The notes under the pieces are model-generated. The model was not told where the DNA came from. It made no database searches and saw only the letters and a list, made by a program, of their open reading frames with translations. Positions 46,146 through 55,685 of a DNA stretch of 64,000 nt are shown here, piece after piece. This DNA comes from Anabaena sp. UHCC 0187 (GTDB lineage: Bacteria; Cyanobacteriota; Cyanobacteriia; Cyanobacteriales; Nostocaceae): the NCBI RefSeq assembly GCF_009712035.1, contig NZ_VILB01000008.1:40932-104931 (forward strand), in the 5' to 3' direction. Position 1 is the stretch's first letter. Each line of letters opens with the position of its first letter. The translations under genes were made by a program, and so were the position numbers.

Positions 46146-47201
46146 ATGATTTCTCTTTCTCCTGAACTTCAAGCTAGACTTTCCACTCCTTTAAAAATCG
46201 GCTCATTTGAGGTTAAAAGCCGGGTTTTACAGTCTCCGTTATCGGGAGTGACTGATATGGTGTTTCGGCGTTTGGTGCGTCGTTATGCTCCCGAATCTAT
46301 GCTGTATACGGAAATGGTAAATGCTACAGGTTTACACTATGTTAACCAATTACCAAAAATCATGGAAGTAGATCCTCAAGAAAGACCTATTAGTATTCAA
46401 TTATTTGATTGTCGTCCCGATTTTCTAGCGGAAGCAGCCATAAAAGCTGTTGCGGAAGGTGCGGATACTATTGATATTAACATGGGATGTCCAGTTAATA
46501 AAATTACTAAAAATGGTGGGGGTTCTTCTTTATTACGTCAACCAGAAATTGCGGAAGCAATTGTGCGAGAAGTTGTCAAAGCGGTAGATGTTCCTGTAAC
46601 TGTGAAAACCCGCATTGGTTGGAATGATCATGAAATTACTATTCTTGATTTTGCGAAAAGAATGGAAGACGCGGGAGCGAAAATGATTACTGTTCATGGA
46701 AGGACTCGTTCCCAAGGTTATAACGGTAATGCGCGGTGGGAATGGATAAAAAAAGTCAAGGAAATTTTATCAATTCCTGTGATTGGGAATGGGGATATTT
46801 TCTCTGTGGAAGCTGCGGTAAAATGTTTAGAACAAACTGGTGCAGATGGGGTAATGTGTTCTCGTGGTACTTTGGGTTATCCGTTTTTAGTTGGTGAGGT
46901 TGATCATTTCTTAAAAACTGGAGAATTATTACCACCACCTAACCCCATTCAACGCTTAGAATGTGCGCGAGAACATCTTTTTGCTTTATGGGAATATAAG
47001 GGAGATAGGGGAGTCCGTCAAGCTCGGAAACACATGACTTGGTATGCTAAAGGCTTTATGGGTGCTGCTGATTTACGCGGTAAGTTAAGTTTAATGGAAA
47101 CTGTCCAACAAGGTTTAGATTTGATTGATGGTGCGATAGAAAGATTAGCTCATGGTTATGAAATTGAGGAAGAAACAGAATCTACTATTGCATTAATATG
47201 A
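46146..47201 (+). CDS. tRNA-dihydrouridine synthase
   Basis: A 351-residue FMN-dependent TIM-barrel enzyme that reduces specific uridines in tRNA to dihydrouridine. Family motifs are LQSPLSGVTDMVFRRLVRRY, MVNATGL, ISIQLFDC, INMGCPVNKITKNGGGSSLL with the catalytic Cys, VTVKTRIGWN, ITVHGRTRSQGY and VIGNGDIFS. It resembles the DusB group more than DusA, but the subtype is not certain. It is followed immediately by a convergent gene, only 4 bases apart. Confidence 0.92.
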   Translation: MISLSPELQARLSTPLKIGSFEVKSRVLQSPLSGVTDMVFRRLVRRYAPESMLYTEMVNATGLHYVNQLPKIMEVDPQERPISIQLFDCRPDFLAEAAIKAVAEGADTIDINMGCPVNKITKNGGGSSLLRQPEIAEAIVREVVKAVDVPVTVKTRIGWNDHEITILDFAKRMEDAGAKMITVHGRTRSQGYNGNARWEWIKKVKEILSIPVIGNGDIFSVEAAVKCLEQTGADGVMCSRGTLGYPFLVGEVDHFLKTGELLPPPNPIQRLECAREHLFALWEYKGDRGVRQARKHMTWYAKGFMGAADLRGKLSLMETVQQGLDLIDGAIERLAHGYEIEEETESTIALI

Positions 47202-47205
47202 CGCT

Positions 47206-47706
47206 TTATTTAGGAGAACGGATATATCCTTCTGATTTCAATTTTTCTAAGGCTCTTTCGGCTGCTTGTCTCCCATATTTAATACCAATTGCTGTAGATT
47301 CTTTGGAAACTTGCGGAATCACAGATAATGTTTTCTTTCCTAATGGTGTTTCATAAAATGCGATAATTCCTTCTATTTCTTCATTTGTGAAATATTTGCT
47401 GTAAATGGGAATGTATTCATCTATAATTTCTTCTGGTTTGAATTCAGCCATAAAAGTATCCCAAAATTTTGGAGGTGCTTGGGGATATTCAGCTTTTAGA
47501 CTATCTATTAATTGAGTAATTATCTTGCGGGAAAGATTTCTTGAACCAGTTATATCCAATAATTTGTTGATATTATTGGTTTTTTCCGTATCTTCAATTT
47601 TGTTAATGGGTACATTGGGACTATCTGGAGTTTGAGCAAAAGCGGGTATATTGAGAGTAGTAATCAAAGAAAGTGAAGCTGCAAAAACGAAAGTTTTTAT
47701 CTGCAT
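47206..47706 (-). CDS. Exported DUF2059 protein
   Basis: A 166-residue protein. The signal peptide is about residues 1-24, ending NIPAFAQ. The rest, including NKLLDITGSRNLSRKII, FKPEEIIDEYIPIYSKYFT and EEIEGIIAFYETPLGKKTLS, matches the DUF2059 helical domain found in periplasmic proteins of many bacteria. The function is unknown. Confidence 0.82.
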   Translation of the reverse strand: MQIKTFVFAASLSLITTLNIPAFAQTPDSPNVPINKIEDTEKTNNINKLLDITGSRNLSRKIITQLIDSLKAEYPQAPPKFWDTFMAEFKPEEIIDEYIPIYSKYFTNEEIEGIIAFYETPLGKKTLSVIPQVSKESTAIGIKYGRQAAERALEKLKSEGYIRSPK

Positions 47707-47793
47707 TGATTTAAAACCTATTTTTTGTCATTTTTACTGATAACAGATTAACATAAGCTACGTGTAATTGCTAATTTCTTAAATTCCTATCTT

Positions 47794-48456
47794 TCACAAC
47801 AAACCCCGATAACGAATAAAAATCAAAATTACAGCCCAAGAACCCAATGTTACTTTAATAGCAACTAAGATATTTAATATCGGGAGAATCCCACCACTAA
47901 ATAACGTCCCTAACTCCCCGTGTGGTAATTCTAGTCCCGACAAAGTTATCACTGCTAAAACAATGAAAACCAATACCGAAATCTTTTCCCAAATAGCCGC
48001 GTGCCAACGTTGGTAAATATCCTGCATCCATTGGTATGATGAGGTAATTGCTATCAGTCCGATTGCTGTCCCTCCAGCGACTCCAGCCGCAAAACCACCC
48101 CCCGGACTCAAATGCCCTCTAATAGCTAATTCAATCCCCACTAGTGCCGCAATTGTTGCCCCTAAACGAGCTAATATTATTGATGGTTGATCTTTAAATT
48201 GATAGATACTGCAAGATGGTTTCTCATTAGCTAGTAAAAAATTAGCTCCAAGAATGGCAATAGTAAAAACAATAACTTCAAAGATTGTATCATATAGCCG
48301 ATTTCTGAAAATAATCCCTGATACTGCATTGGGAACTCCACTTTCTTTAACCACTGTTTCCACAATGGAAATATCTGGTAAATTTAGTTCGGAATTAGGC
48401 ATGATCAGCATTTTCACAAATAACGCTATTCCGGCTAAAATGTAAACTATTTTCAT
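47794..48456 (-). CDS. mrpB: Mrp antiporter subunit MrpB with fused MbhE-like N-terminus
   Basis: A 220-residue membrane protein. Residues 1-90 look like MbhE (IFRNRLYDTIFEVIVFTIAILGANF), which is normally the C-terminal end of MrpA. Residues 100-220 are the MrpB domain (LARLGATIAALVGIELAIRGHLSPGGGFAAGVAGGTAIGLIAI). It is the last gene of the operon and overlaps the previous one by 4 bases. Mrp complexes exchange sodium for protons across the plasma membrane, important at alkaline pH. Confidence 0.85.
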   Translation of the reverse strand: MKIVYILAGIALFVKMLIMPNSELNLPDISIVETVVKESGVPNAVSGIIFRNRLYDTIFEVIVFTIAILGANFLLANEKPSCSIYQFKDQPSIILARLGATIAALVGIELAIRGHLSPGGGFAAGVAGGTAIGLIAITSSYQWMQDIYQRWHAAIWEKISVLVFIVLAVITLSGLELPHGELGTLFSGGILPILNILVAIKVTLGSWAVILIFIRYRGLL

Positions 48457-49019
48457 AAAGTTTGCTCCCCTGAATCTAAAACATTGAAATATCTTAAAGT
48501 TGTTTTTTGTGATAACAGTTCACTTTCTATGATGTTATAAATGCGTTGCACTCTAATCACAGTTTGATATGTTTCTGCTGTTTCCACAACTTTTTCTAAT
48601 GGCGCACAAGTAGCATGAATTTCTTTTTCTATTAATGCCTGTTGTAAAGTTTCTTCAGTAGGATAAGGTACGAGTTCTAGACGCAGATAATGTTTCTTGA
48701 AAATACTGCGAAAGTCGTTTATCAGTTGTTGAAAATTGCTATCCTGATTTTTTTCTATTGACTGATTTTCCATGACACCAAGACGCAAAACTAAAGATGA
48801 ACGAACTGCGATCGCATATAAAGTAATTGATAGCATTGTTCCCATTAATGCTTCTGTTAAAGCCACATCTGCTGCACCTAAAACTGCATCTACCATTGCC
48901 GCAACTGCACCGAGTACCCCACGAAGTATTAAGGCATGATAGGGGTTAGTTTGAGTTACTAACATCCCAGCAGTTAAAGGTAATAAAGCAATGATTAAAT
49001 AGAGATAAGTATCATTCAT
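48453..49019 (-). CDS. mrpA: Short MrpA-like subunit with DUF4040/MbhD domain
   Basis: A 188-residue protein. Residues 1-80 are a DUF4040/MbhD membrane domain (GVLGAVAAMVDAVLGAADVALTEALMGTMLSITLYAIAV) corresponding to the C-terminal part of the large MrpA of other bacteria. Residues 85-188 are a soluble, charged tail. The large antiporter-like N-terminal part of MrpA is absent. Cyanobacterial operons are known to have a short MrpA, so the symbol is used in that sense. Confidence 0.7.
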   Translation of the reverse strand: MNDTYLYLIIALLPLTAGMLVTQTNPYHALILRGVLGAVAAMVDAVLGAADVALTEALMGTMLSITLYAIAVRSSLVLRLGVMENQSIEKNQDSNFQQLINDFRSIFKKHYLRLELVPYPTEETLQQALIEKEIHATCAPLEKVVETAETYQTVIRVQRIYNIIESELLSQKTTLRYFNVLDSGEQTL

Positions 49020-49290
49020 GTTTTTCTTCTTCTATTGAACAATATGCTAATACATAACCCAGCATAGTATTCCAAATCGCTAAGGAAATAATGCCAAGAA
49101 TAAGTAGTGGCCATTCACTGGGTATTTTCAATAATAGTCCGACAATAATCATCATTGAACCTAACGTATCAGCAACAGAAAGTCCATGTAATTTGAATAA
49201 TACTGATCTGTTACTAACTAAATGAGAAGTTCCCCAAAACCAGAAAACTATGCCGATACCTATGCAGGTATAACTAAGAAAGTTGATCAT
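49012..49290 (-). CDS. mrpG: Mrp antiporter subunit G
   Basis: A 92-residue protein with three membrane segments. Family features are GIGIVFWFWGTSHLV, VLFKLHGLSVADTLGSMMIIVGLLL and LILGIISLAIWNTMLGYVLAYC, which match MnhG/PhaG. It overlaps its neighbours by 4 and 8 bases. Confidence 0.85.
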   Translation of the reverse strand: MINFLSYTCIGIGIVFWFWGTSHLVSNRSVLFKLHGLSVADTLGSMMIIVGLLLKIPSEWPLLILGIISLAIWNTMLGYVLAYCSIEEEKHE

Positions 49291-49544
49291 ACTTCACCTA
49301 ATCTTCTGAGAATATGTGCTAATAACATTAATCCAGCATTTCCTACTGTTAAAATAATCGCTGCAACTACACCAATCATCCAATCATCTCGTAAAACGGA
49401 AATTACGAGAATCATGATAGCCACTTTACTGGAAATGCTGCCAAATGCTAACATCAACTGCCAAGTATCATCTGTTTTCCAGGCTTCATAAATGGGAATT
49501 AGTAAAGCCAAAATCATTGCCATTAAGACTATTTCTAGGTTCAT
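49287..49544 (-). CDS. mrpF: Mrp antiporter subunit F
   Basis: An 85-residue protein with three membrane segments, starting MNLEIVLMAMILALLIPIYEAW. The family pattern KVAIMILVISVLRDDWMIGVVAAIIL resembles MrpF/PhaF. It overlaps both neighbours by 4 bases, implying coupled translation. Confidence 0.8.
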   Translation of the reverse strand: MNLEIVLMAMILALLIPIYEAWKTDDTWQLMLAFGSISSKVAIMILVISVLRDDWMIGVVAAIILTVGNAGLMLLAHILRRLGEV

Positions 49545-49942
49545 GATTGTTTTTTAGTGGGTTTAATGTGGTGAACTTCATACCATCCTTCTTCGTGGTA
49601 TTTCATGACGATGGTTTTCGGGGTAAAGGTAATCAGAAATATATCGAGAAAAATCAATAAAGGTGATCTTTTAAGTTTGACTTTCTCCATGATAATTTCT
49701 TCTTCATTATGGGGACGGAAGATAATTTCAAATGCCTCCATAAAAGCTACCGGAATGGCAACAAGGATTTTAATTATTACCTTTAACCAGGTTTTTAATT
49801 TTTCTGGTGATGACTTACCACGTGGTAAAAGTAAGGCAATAATTACACCGATGATAATATTTGTTAAACTCACATTAGCCGTAAGTAAAAACCAAATTGA
49901 TAGTCTTAAAATAAGATGTCCAATCATGGGAAAGCCATCCAA
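49541..49942 (-). CDS. mrpE: Mrp antiporter subunit E
   Basis: A 133-residue protein with two hydrophobic N-terminal segments and a charged C-terminal part. WFLLTANVSLTNIIIGVIIALLLPR and PVAFMEAFEIIFRP fit the MnhE family. It overlaps mrpD by 19 bases and mrpF by 4. Confidence 0.82.
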   Translation of the reverse strand: MDGFPMIGHLILRLSIWFLLTANVSLTNIIIGVIIALLLPRGKSSPEKLKTWLKVIIKILVAIPVAFMEAFEIIFRPHNEEEIIMEKVKLKRSPLLIFLDIFLITFTPKTIVMKYHEEGWYEVHHIKPTKKQS

Positions 49943-51357
49943 AATAGTAAGATTAAAGTTAGACTCATGACACCAACTAAATGCTCAAATTCTTCAAATA
50001 CACGAGGTAGAGATATAGATAATTTCTTGAAAATGAAATGATATCCTAACCAGCCCACAGCGATAATTGCGATTGCTTTTGTAATATTGGTGATTTCATA
50101 AGCTGGAAGATAGACAATATTTGCTACAAATAATCCAGTAATCAAAAATATTACTGATATCCAAAAACCTGGTTTGATTTTCTGTTCTTCTGCTTTTGTA
50201 TGGGGGAGAAAAATAAATTTAGCAAAGGAGATTGCTGTACCCACTGCGGCAATATTCATAACTATAAATTGCCAAGATTCTAAATTTTTTATCGTTAAAA
50301 CTTTTGCACCAAAACCTGACAACAAAGGCAAACCAGAAATTGATAAACTAGCGATAACTAAGGTTATCCAAATAGTAGTATTAATGGGTTTATTTTGCAG
50401 TTCTTTAAAATTACGACTGGGTAAAGAACCCGCAATCAAAAATAAAGATGATTTGACTAATCCATGAGTGAGGGCATAAAATCCACCTACAGCCGGTGCA
50501 GCGAGAATCCAGCCTAACTGGGAAATAGTGCTAAATGCTAACATCCGCTTAGTATCTTTTTCAAAGACAGCATAAAATACACCCATTAAAGCTGTTCCTA
50601 CGCCAAAAATTCTGACTATGGTCTCAATTTCTTCGGAAACTAATGCACAACGTAATAAAGGTAAAACACTGGCTTTAACGACAATTCCTGACATCAATGC
50701 GGAAACTGGTGTTTCTGATTCAGAATGAGTTAAAGGTAGCCATAATCCCGATACGAAAATTCCAGCTTTGATTAATAATCCCAGAAAAATTAATGCTAGT
50801 GCTTCTGGTGGTGATCCCTTTAAACCTGCAAAACTAAAGGAGTGATGTGTCTGATAAACCAGCACCGCACCCACCAGATAAAACAACATGGCAGTATTGC
50901 TAACAAAGAGATACCGTAAACCTACCCAAATTGAGCGATCGCTACGGGGATAAGCAATCAATAGAAAAGCTGCAATACCGCTTACTTCTAATGCCACATA
51001 TAGACTAATGAAATCGGCACAGATAAAGGCAGCATTCAGGCTACCATGCACAATAATCATCTGGGCATAGAAAAAAGCCGTTTTATCACTATGCCAGCAG
51101 TAGAGGGCAACAGCAGCCGTTACCAGGGCATTGGTTAAAATAAAATAACCGCTTAACTCGTCCGCTACTAAGCTGACACCGAAACTATCCAGTAAATTCA
51201 GTGTGATAGGGGATGGTTCAAGAAATAGCTGTACCCCGTAAGCAGCAGAAGCAATAGTCCCCCACATGGCCAAATGTCGGTTCAGTTTGGGGACTAGAAA
51301 AATCATGAACCCTAGAATAAATGGGGTAGCAATCCAAGCTAGTGTAATGGTATTCAT
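49924..51357 (-). CDS. mrpD: Mrp antiporter subunit D (antiporter-like, NuoL/M/N family)
   Basis: A 477-residue polytopic membrane protein, about 13-14 segments. The proton-path Glu is in LYVALEVSGIAAFL, a membrane Lys/His set in HGLVKSSLFLIAGS, and the conserved KRMLAFSTISQLGWIL follows. It is the only large antiporter-like subunit in this operon. The start overlaps mrpC by 4 bases. Confidence 0.9.
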   Translation of the reverse strand: MNTITLAWIATPFILGFMIFLVPKLNRHLAMWGTIASAAYGVQLFLEPSPITLNLLDSFGVSLVADELSGYFILTNALVTAAVALYCWHSDKTAFFYAQMIIVHGSLNAAFICADFISLYVALEVSGIAAFLLIAYPRSDRSIWVGLRYLFVSNTAMLFYLVGAVLVYQTHHSFSFAGLKGSPPEALALIFLGLLIKAGIFVSGLWLPLTHSESETPVSALMSGIVVKASVLPLLRCALVSEEIETIVRIFGVGTALMGVFYAVFEKDTKRMLAFSTISQLGWILAAPAVGGFYALTHGLVKSSLFLIAGSLPSRNFKELQNKPINTTIWITLVIASLSISGLPLLSGFGAKVLTIKNLESWQFIVMNIAAVGTAISFAKFIFLPHTKAEEQKIKPGFWISVIFLITGLFVANIVYLPAYEITNITKAIAIIAVGWLGYHFIFKKLSISLPRVFEEFEHLVGVMSLTLILLFWMAFP

Positions 51358-51689
51358 GGTGTATTATTTTTCTCAATCTCGTTACTTTCCAATGTGGGGT
51401 TATCCCGTGCTAATTTCATCACACCAACCAGCATCAAAGCCTGAATAGAAAACCCGATAACTATTGCTGTTAATATCACCGCTTGGGGAACAGGATCGGC
51501 ATAGGCAATGTTTTTAACCTCTGATATAATAGGAGTAAATAGGCCTTTTTGTGATGCAATGAGTACATAAAAGGCAATTACACCTGTACTCATTACATCC
51601 ATTGAGACAATTTTCATTACCAGGTTTTTTTTGAGGATGATACCAAAAAAACCGCACAATATTGTGACTAGTACGCAAGCTTCTAACAC
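51354..51689 (-). CDS. mrpC: Mrp antiporter subunit C (NuoK-like)
   Basis: A 111-residue protein with three membrane segments. The motif DPVPQAVILTAIVIGFSIQALML is the typical MrpC/NuoK C-terminal segment. It is the first gene of the operon. The operon's promoter should lie between 51690 and 51804. Confidence 0.88.
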   Translation of the reverse strand: MLEACVLVTILCGFFGIILKKNLVMKIVSMDVMSTGVIAFYVLIASQKGLFTPIISEVKNIAYADPVPQAVILTAIVIGFSIQALMLVGVMKLARDNPTLESNEIEKNNTP

Positions 51690-51804
51690 GGGAATTATTT
51701 AATTTTATGATAAGGTGCTAACTCTATCTAAGCACGAATTGTTAGTGCTGACTTCATATAAAGACTAAAATATTCTGATGATTATTATAATAATATCTAA
51801 TGAT

Positions 51805-53271
51805 TTATCCTTTCACAACCTTTAAAGTTTGTAAATTTTCATCTGCACAACCAGTGATAAAACCACCCATTTTTTGAATTTCTTGCAAATATGCTAAAGC
51901 TGATTTTGTAATTAGTTCTCCTGGCATTAATACGGGAATGCCTGGAGGATAAGGACAAATAATTTCTGCACAAATCCGTTCTGGGGTTTTCTCCAAAGGT
52001 AAGATTTCACTATCAGCAAAAAAAGCCTCGCGGGGAGAAATGCACAGAGAAGGGAGAATTATAGGATCGTTTTTATATTTACAGGTTTTTTCCCGATTTG
52101 TCAAGTGGGGAATTTGGGTAAGATTATTTAAGGTTTGTACTAATGCTTCAATATCTGTCTTTGTGTTGCCGATACTAATAATAAATGTGAGATTTTGCAA
52201 AGATGAAAATTCTGGAGTGACTCCCATGGCATTAATGATATCTTCAGCAATAAAACCTGTTAAACCTAACTGAGAAACATTAACGGTTAACCGGGTTTTA
52301 TCTAAATCTACAAAGCCATTATTTTTTATATGATTTTGAGGTATTTGTAAAACCGATAAACTAGGGATTTTGTTGATTTTATCAACTGCTTCTTTCGCTA
52401 ATTCCAAAGTTTGAGACATCAACTTTTCTCCCTGTATTGCCATTTGCTGACGTGCGGCATCTAGAGAAGCTAAAAGGATAAAACTAGGACTGGTAGATTG
52501 AACTAATTGCAATGCTTTATTAACTCTATCAATATCAATTCTTTGACCTTGAATATGTAACATTGATGCCTGTGTCATTGCCCCCAATGTTTTATGAATT
52601 GATTGTATTGTTAAATCTGCACCTGCGGTTAAAGCTGAGGTGGGTAATTCTGGGTGAAAATGAAAATGTGCGCCATGAGCTTCGTCTACAATTAAAGGAA
52701 TATTATATTGGTGGGTAATATTTACTAATGCTGGCAAATTCCCACAAACACCATAATAATTAGGATGAACTATCAGCACTGCTTTTGTATCTGGATGTTT
52801 TGCTAATGCTGCTTTTAATGATTCTGGTGTAATGCTGTGAGCAATATCTAAATCTTCGTCATATTCAGGATTTATAAAAATAGGAATTGCACCAGAAAGA
52901 ATTAATCCAGAAATAACTGAAGAATGGACATTTCTAGGCAGAATAATTTTATCTCCCATTCTACAAGTAGCGAGAATTGCGGCTTCAATTCCGCAGGTAG
53001 AACCATTAACTAAAAACCATGTTTTCTCAGCCCCAAAAGCCTCTGCTGCTAATTCTTGTGCTGCGAGAATTACGCTTTGGGGTGTGAATAAATTATCTAA
53101 TTCTGCTAATTCTGTTAAGTCAGCAAGAAAGACTTCTTTACCTAATAAATCGGTTAAAAGTGGGGAAATGCCAGCACCACGTTTATGTCCTGGGGTGTAA
53201 AATGGGGCATGAGGACGGTTTGTACAGGCTTTTAAGGCATTTATGAGAGGGATTTGGTTTTGATTGAGCAT
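51805..53271 (-). CDS. Orn/Lys/Arg decarboxylase family PLP enzyme
   Basis: A 488-residue protein of the aminotransferase-fold decarboxylase family. The PLP Lys is in IQSIHKTLGAMTQASMLHI, preceded by the Asp-His pair in IPLIVDEAHGAHFHFH. The N-terminus starts with FYTPGHKRGAG, typical of the family. The C-terminal domain (ICPYPPGIPVLMPGELI) is present. The protein decarboxylates arginine, lysine or ornithine to make a polyamine. Which one cannot be told from sequence alone. It is a single gene, divergent from the DUF262 gene. Confidence 0.88.
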   Translation of the reverse strand: MLNQNQIPLINALKACTNRPHAPFYTPGHKRGAGISPLLTDLLGKEVFLADLTELAELDNLFTPQSVILAAQELAAEAFGAEKTWFLVNGSTCGIEAAILATCRMGDKIILPRNVHSSVISGLILSGAIPIFINPEYDEDLDIAHSITPESLKAALAKHPDTKAVLIVHPNYYGVCGNLPALVNITHQYNIPLIVDEAHGAHFHFHPELPTSALTAGADLTIQSIHKTLGAMTQASMLHIQGQRIDIDRVNKALQLVQSTSPSFILLASLDAARQQMAIQGEKLMSQTLELAKEAVDKINKIPSLSVLQIPQNHIKNNGFVDLDKTRLTVNVSQLGLTGFIAEDIINAMGVTPEFSSLQNLTFIISIGNTKTDIEALVQTLNNLTQIPHLTNREKTCKYKNDPIILPSLCISPREAFFADSEILPLEKTPERICAEIICPYPPGIPVLMPGELITKSALAYLQEIQKMGGFITGCADENLQTLKVVKG

Positions 53272-53384
53272 TTTTGAGGAAAAGGAAGTGTTTAAGACTT
53301 CAGATAAAATTTATGAAGTCTAGAATATTATTAACTAATAAGGTATATTATATCTAAATACAAATTTTTATCCGGACTAAAACT

Positions 53385-54602
53385 ATGGCTAACAAAGAAG
53401 TAGAGTTTTTTGAGGAAGAGGAAGCCCAAGAAATCGAGTTTGAGCCTCGTAACAAGTTAATGCCTGTATTAGAGGAAATATCCAAAATTGTTGTTTCTAG
53501 TAGTGACTGGACAACGGAGACAATACTTAATCAACTTGTTCGGGATAATATACAGCTAAATCCTAAGTTTCAAAGGAGAGATGCTTGGAATATAACTCGC
53601 AAAAGTAGATTTATTGAATCACTGATAATTGGATTTCCAGTTCCCCAAATAGTATTAGCTGTGAATGGCAAGGAAAAAGGTAAATTTATCGTTCTTGACG
53701 GGAAGCAACGATTGTTAACTATCCTACAATTTTATGGTAGAAGTGAAAAAACCAAAAATAATGCCTTTGCTCTAAAAGATTTAGAGTTTAGACGTGATTT
53801 GATTGGTAAAAAATATGATGATTTTCAGAATGATGTAATTTTAAATTCTGATCTTAATGCTCTAGACAATCAAACTATTCGGACTATATTAATTCGGAAT
53901 TGGTATAGTGAAGATTTGCTATATAAAATGTTCCTGCGATTGAATGTAGAAAGCACTCCATTATCTCCTCAAGAACTGAGACAAGCATTACATCCAGGTG
54001 GTTTTATCAATTTCTTAGATGATAAATCAATTGAAAGTAAAGCTTTACAAAAAATATTGAAATCACCAAATCCTGATTTTCGGATGCGTGATGTAGAATT
54101 GTTACTACGTTATATAGGATTTAACTATTTTCTCTCTGAATATAGGGGAAATCTTAAAGCATTTCTTGACATGACTTGTAAAATATTGAATCAAGATTGG
54201 GATAAAAAACAGGATGATGTTGAAAATGCAGTTAAGCAATTTGAGGAAGCAGTAGAAATAACTATTAATATATTTGGAGATAATTTCTCTCGTATGTGGT
54301 TAGGGAATAAATATCGCAGCCAGTTTAATCGAGCAATTTTAGACGTAATGGTTTTCTACTTTAAAGATAAAACTATAAGGGAATCTGCTCAAAGAAATAA
54401 GGAGAAAGTTGAAGAAGCTTTCAAAAACTTATGTTCATCCAACAGTAACTTTAAAGATGCTATTGAAGGAACAACTAAGAACATTCGAGAAACTTACAAT
54501 CGTTTGAGATTGTGGGGTGAAAGTCTATTAGAAGTTTTAGATGTAGAGTTTAACCTACCTGAACTCGTTGATAATCGGATTATTTTTAACGGGTTAAGAT
54601 AA
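53385..54602 (+). CDS. DUF262 (GmrSD N-terminal/ParB-like) protein
   Basis: A 405-residue protein with a DUF262 domain at about residues 30-250. Family features are LNPKFQRRDAWNITRKSRFIESLIIGFPVPQIVL and the nucleotide-binding signature FIVLDGKQRLLTILQFY. No HNH nuclease domain (DUF1524) follows, unlike GmrSD restriction enzymes. The next gene, 16 bases downstream, encodes a HEPN-like protein, so the pair may be a two-component defence or toxin system. The N-terminus is acidic. Confidence 0.82.
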   Translation: MANKEVEFFEEEEAQEIEFEPRNKLMPVLEEISKIVVSSSDWTTETILNQLVRDNIQLNPKFQRRDAWNITRKSRFIESLIIGFPVPQIVLAVNGKEKGKFIVLDGKQRLLTILQFYGRSEKTKNNAFALKDLEFRRDLIGKKYDDFQNDVILNSDLNALDNQTIRTILIRNWYSEDLLYKMFLRLNVESTPLSPQELRQALHPGGFINFLDDKSIESKALQKILKSPNPDFRMRDVELLLRYIGFNYFLSEYRGNLKAFLDMTCKILNQDWDKKQDDVENAVKQFEEAVEITINIFGDNFSRMWLGNKYRSQFNRAILDVMVFYFKDKTIRESAQRNKEKVEEAFKNLCSSNSNFKDAIEGTTKNIRETYNRLRLWGESLLEVLDVEFNLPELVDNRIIFNGLR

Positions 54603-54618
54603 GGTATTTTCTATAACT

Positions 54619-55263
54619 ATGCCAAAATCAGTTAGATTCCGCACTTTAACGAGGGAGTTAAATAGGTTAAAAAAGCAATTTCTGCCTAAGATTAACCCGA
54701 CAGGTTTATACTCTGATAGACAGTTATCCAGAACTCTTGCATACAGAATTTTAGCTCATGCTGAAATTGAGTCTTATCTTGAAGATAGAGCTTGGGAATT
54801 AGCTCTAGATGCCAAAAGAGTTTGGGGTACAACAGGTAAAACTACTCGCACTTTAATATGTCTGCTTGGTTTCTCTGATTTAACTATGGATAAACCACCA
54901 GATACACTTAACAAACCCAACAATGTAAGTCAAGATAATCACAATAAGCGATTGAAAATAAGTAAGAAAATAGATTTAGCTATCAATAATTTTCGGTGGG
55001 TTAAGGATAATAATCATGGAATCAAAGAAGCTAATATTTTGGCATTATTATTACCAATAGGAATTGATCATAATGATTTAGATCCTGCTTGGCTTGCTAC
55101 TATGAATACATTTGGAAAAGAAAGGGGTATTGTAGCACATACCTCAGCTATATCGTATATGACTGTTCAACCTCCAGATCCTGCAACTGAATTAAATACG
55201 GTTCAACAAATTACTCAGGAACTTTTAAGAATAGATGAATTAATGAATAATTTGATAGAATAA
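54619..55263 (+). CDS. HEPN-domain protein (RiboL-PSP-HEPN/MAE_28990-like)
   Basis: A 214-residue protein with a HEPN-type pattern: RELNRLKKQFLPK, a helix with AYRILAHAEIESYLEDRAWELA, a variable middle, and the catalytic-like RGIVAH (RX4H) at about 175. HEPN RX4-6H proteins are commonly RNases in toxin and abortive-infection systems. It sits just behind a DUF262 gene, an association reported for some HEPN families. Which family name applies cannot be decided by eye. RNase activity is inferred. Confidence 0.75.
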   Translation: MPKSVRFRTLTRELNRLKKQFLPKINPTGLYSDRQLSRTLAYRILAHAEIESYLEDRAWELALDAKRVWGTTGKTTRTLICLLGFSDLTMDKPPDTLNKPNNVSQDNHNKRLKISKKIDLAINNFRWVKDNNHGIKEANILALLLPIGIDHNDLDPAWLATMNTFGKERGIVAHTSAISYMTVQPPDPATELNTVQQITQELLRIDELMNNLIE

Positions 55264-55298
55264 AATGTAAAATATTCTGACTATAAAAATCAAACAAC

Positions 55299-55607
55299 AT
55301 GAACTTAAAAGATATCAAACAAAAACTATTCCCCATCATCAAAATCATCTCCACCGCACTCATCACCAGCGCCATTGGGTTAGAATTATGGAATATGCAA
55401 ATATCAGTCACTAACAATCAACTACCGAGTATCTTAACACCAGCTTTAATCATTGCCCATATTGCCCTGTCGGCTCATTTTATCGAAGCCATAATTGCCG
55501 CTTATTATGCACCGACTCGCAATCAGACATCAATCAAATATGCAACTTATACATTTTTTGTCGGTACAGTTGGTTTATTAGAATTGTGGGAAAATCCTGA
55601 TACCTAA
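55299..55607 (+). CDS. Small hypothetical membrane protein (102 residues)
   Basis: A 102-residue protein with three hydrophobic stretches: IIKIISTALITSAIGLELW, ILTPALIIAHIALSAHFIEAI and ATYTFFVGTVGLLELW. I do not recognise a named family. It is 35 bases after the HEPN gene, possibly co-transcribed, but its general look is of a conserved cyanobacterial membrane protein rather than part of the HEPN pair. Confidence 0.65.
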   Translation: MNLKDIKQKLFPIIKIISTALITSAIGLELWNMQISVTNNQLPSILTPALIIAHIALSAHFIEAIIAAYYAPTRNQTSIKYATYTFFVGTVGLLELWENPDT

Positions 55608-55685
55608 AAGATTCTCCCTAGTTTCTCCACCATCTCCACCTGTTTGAATTATCCTTATACTTGATACCAAAATCTAAAATCTACA

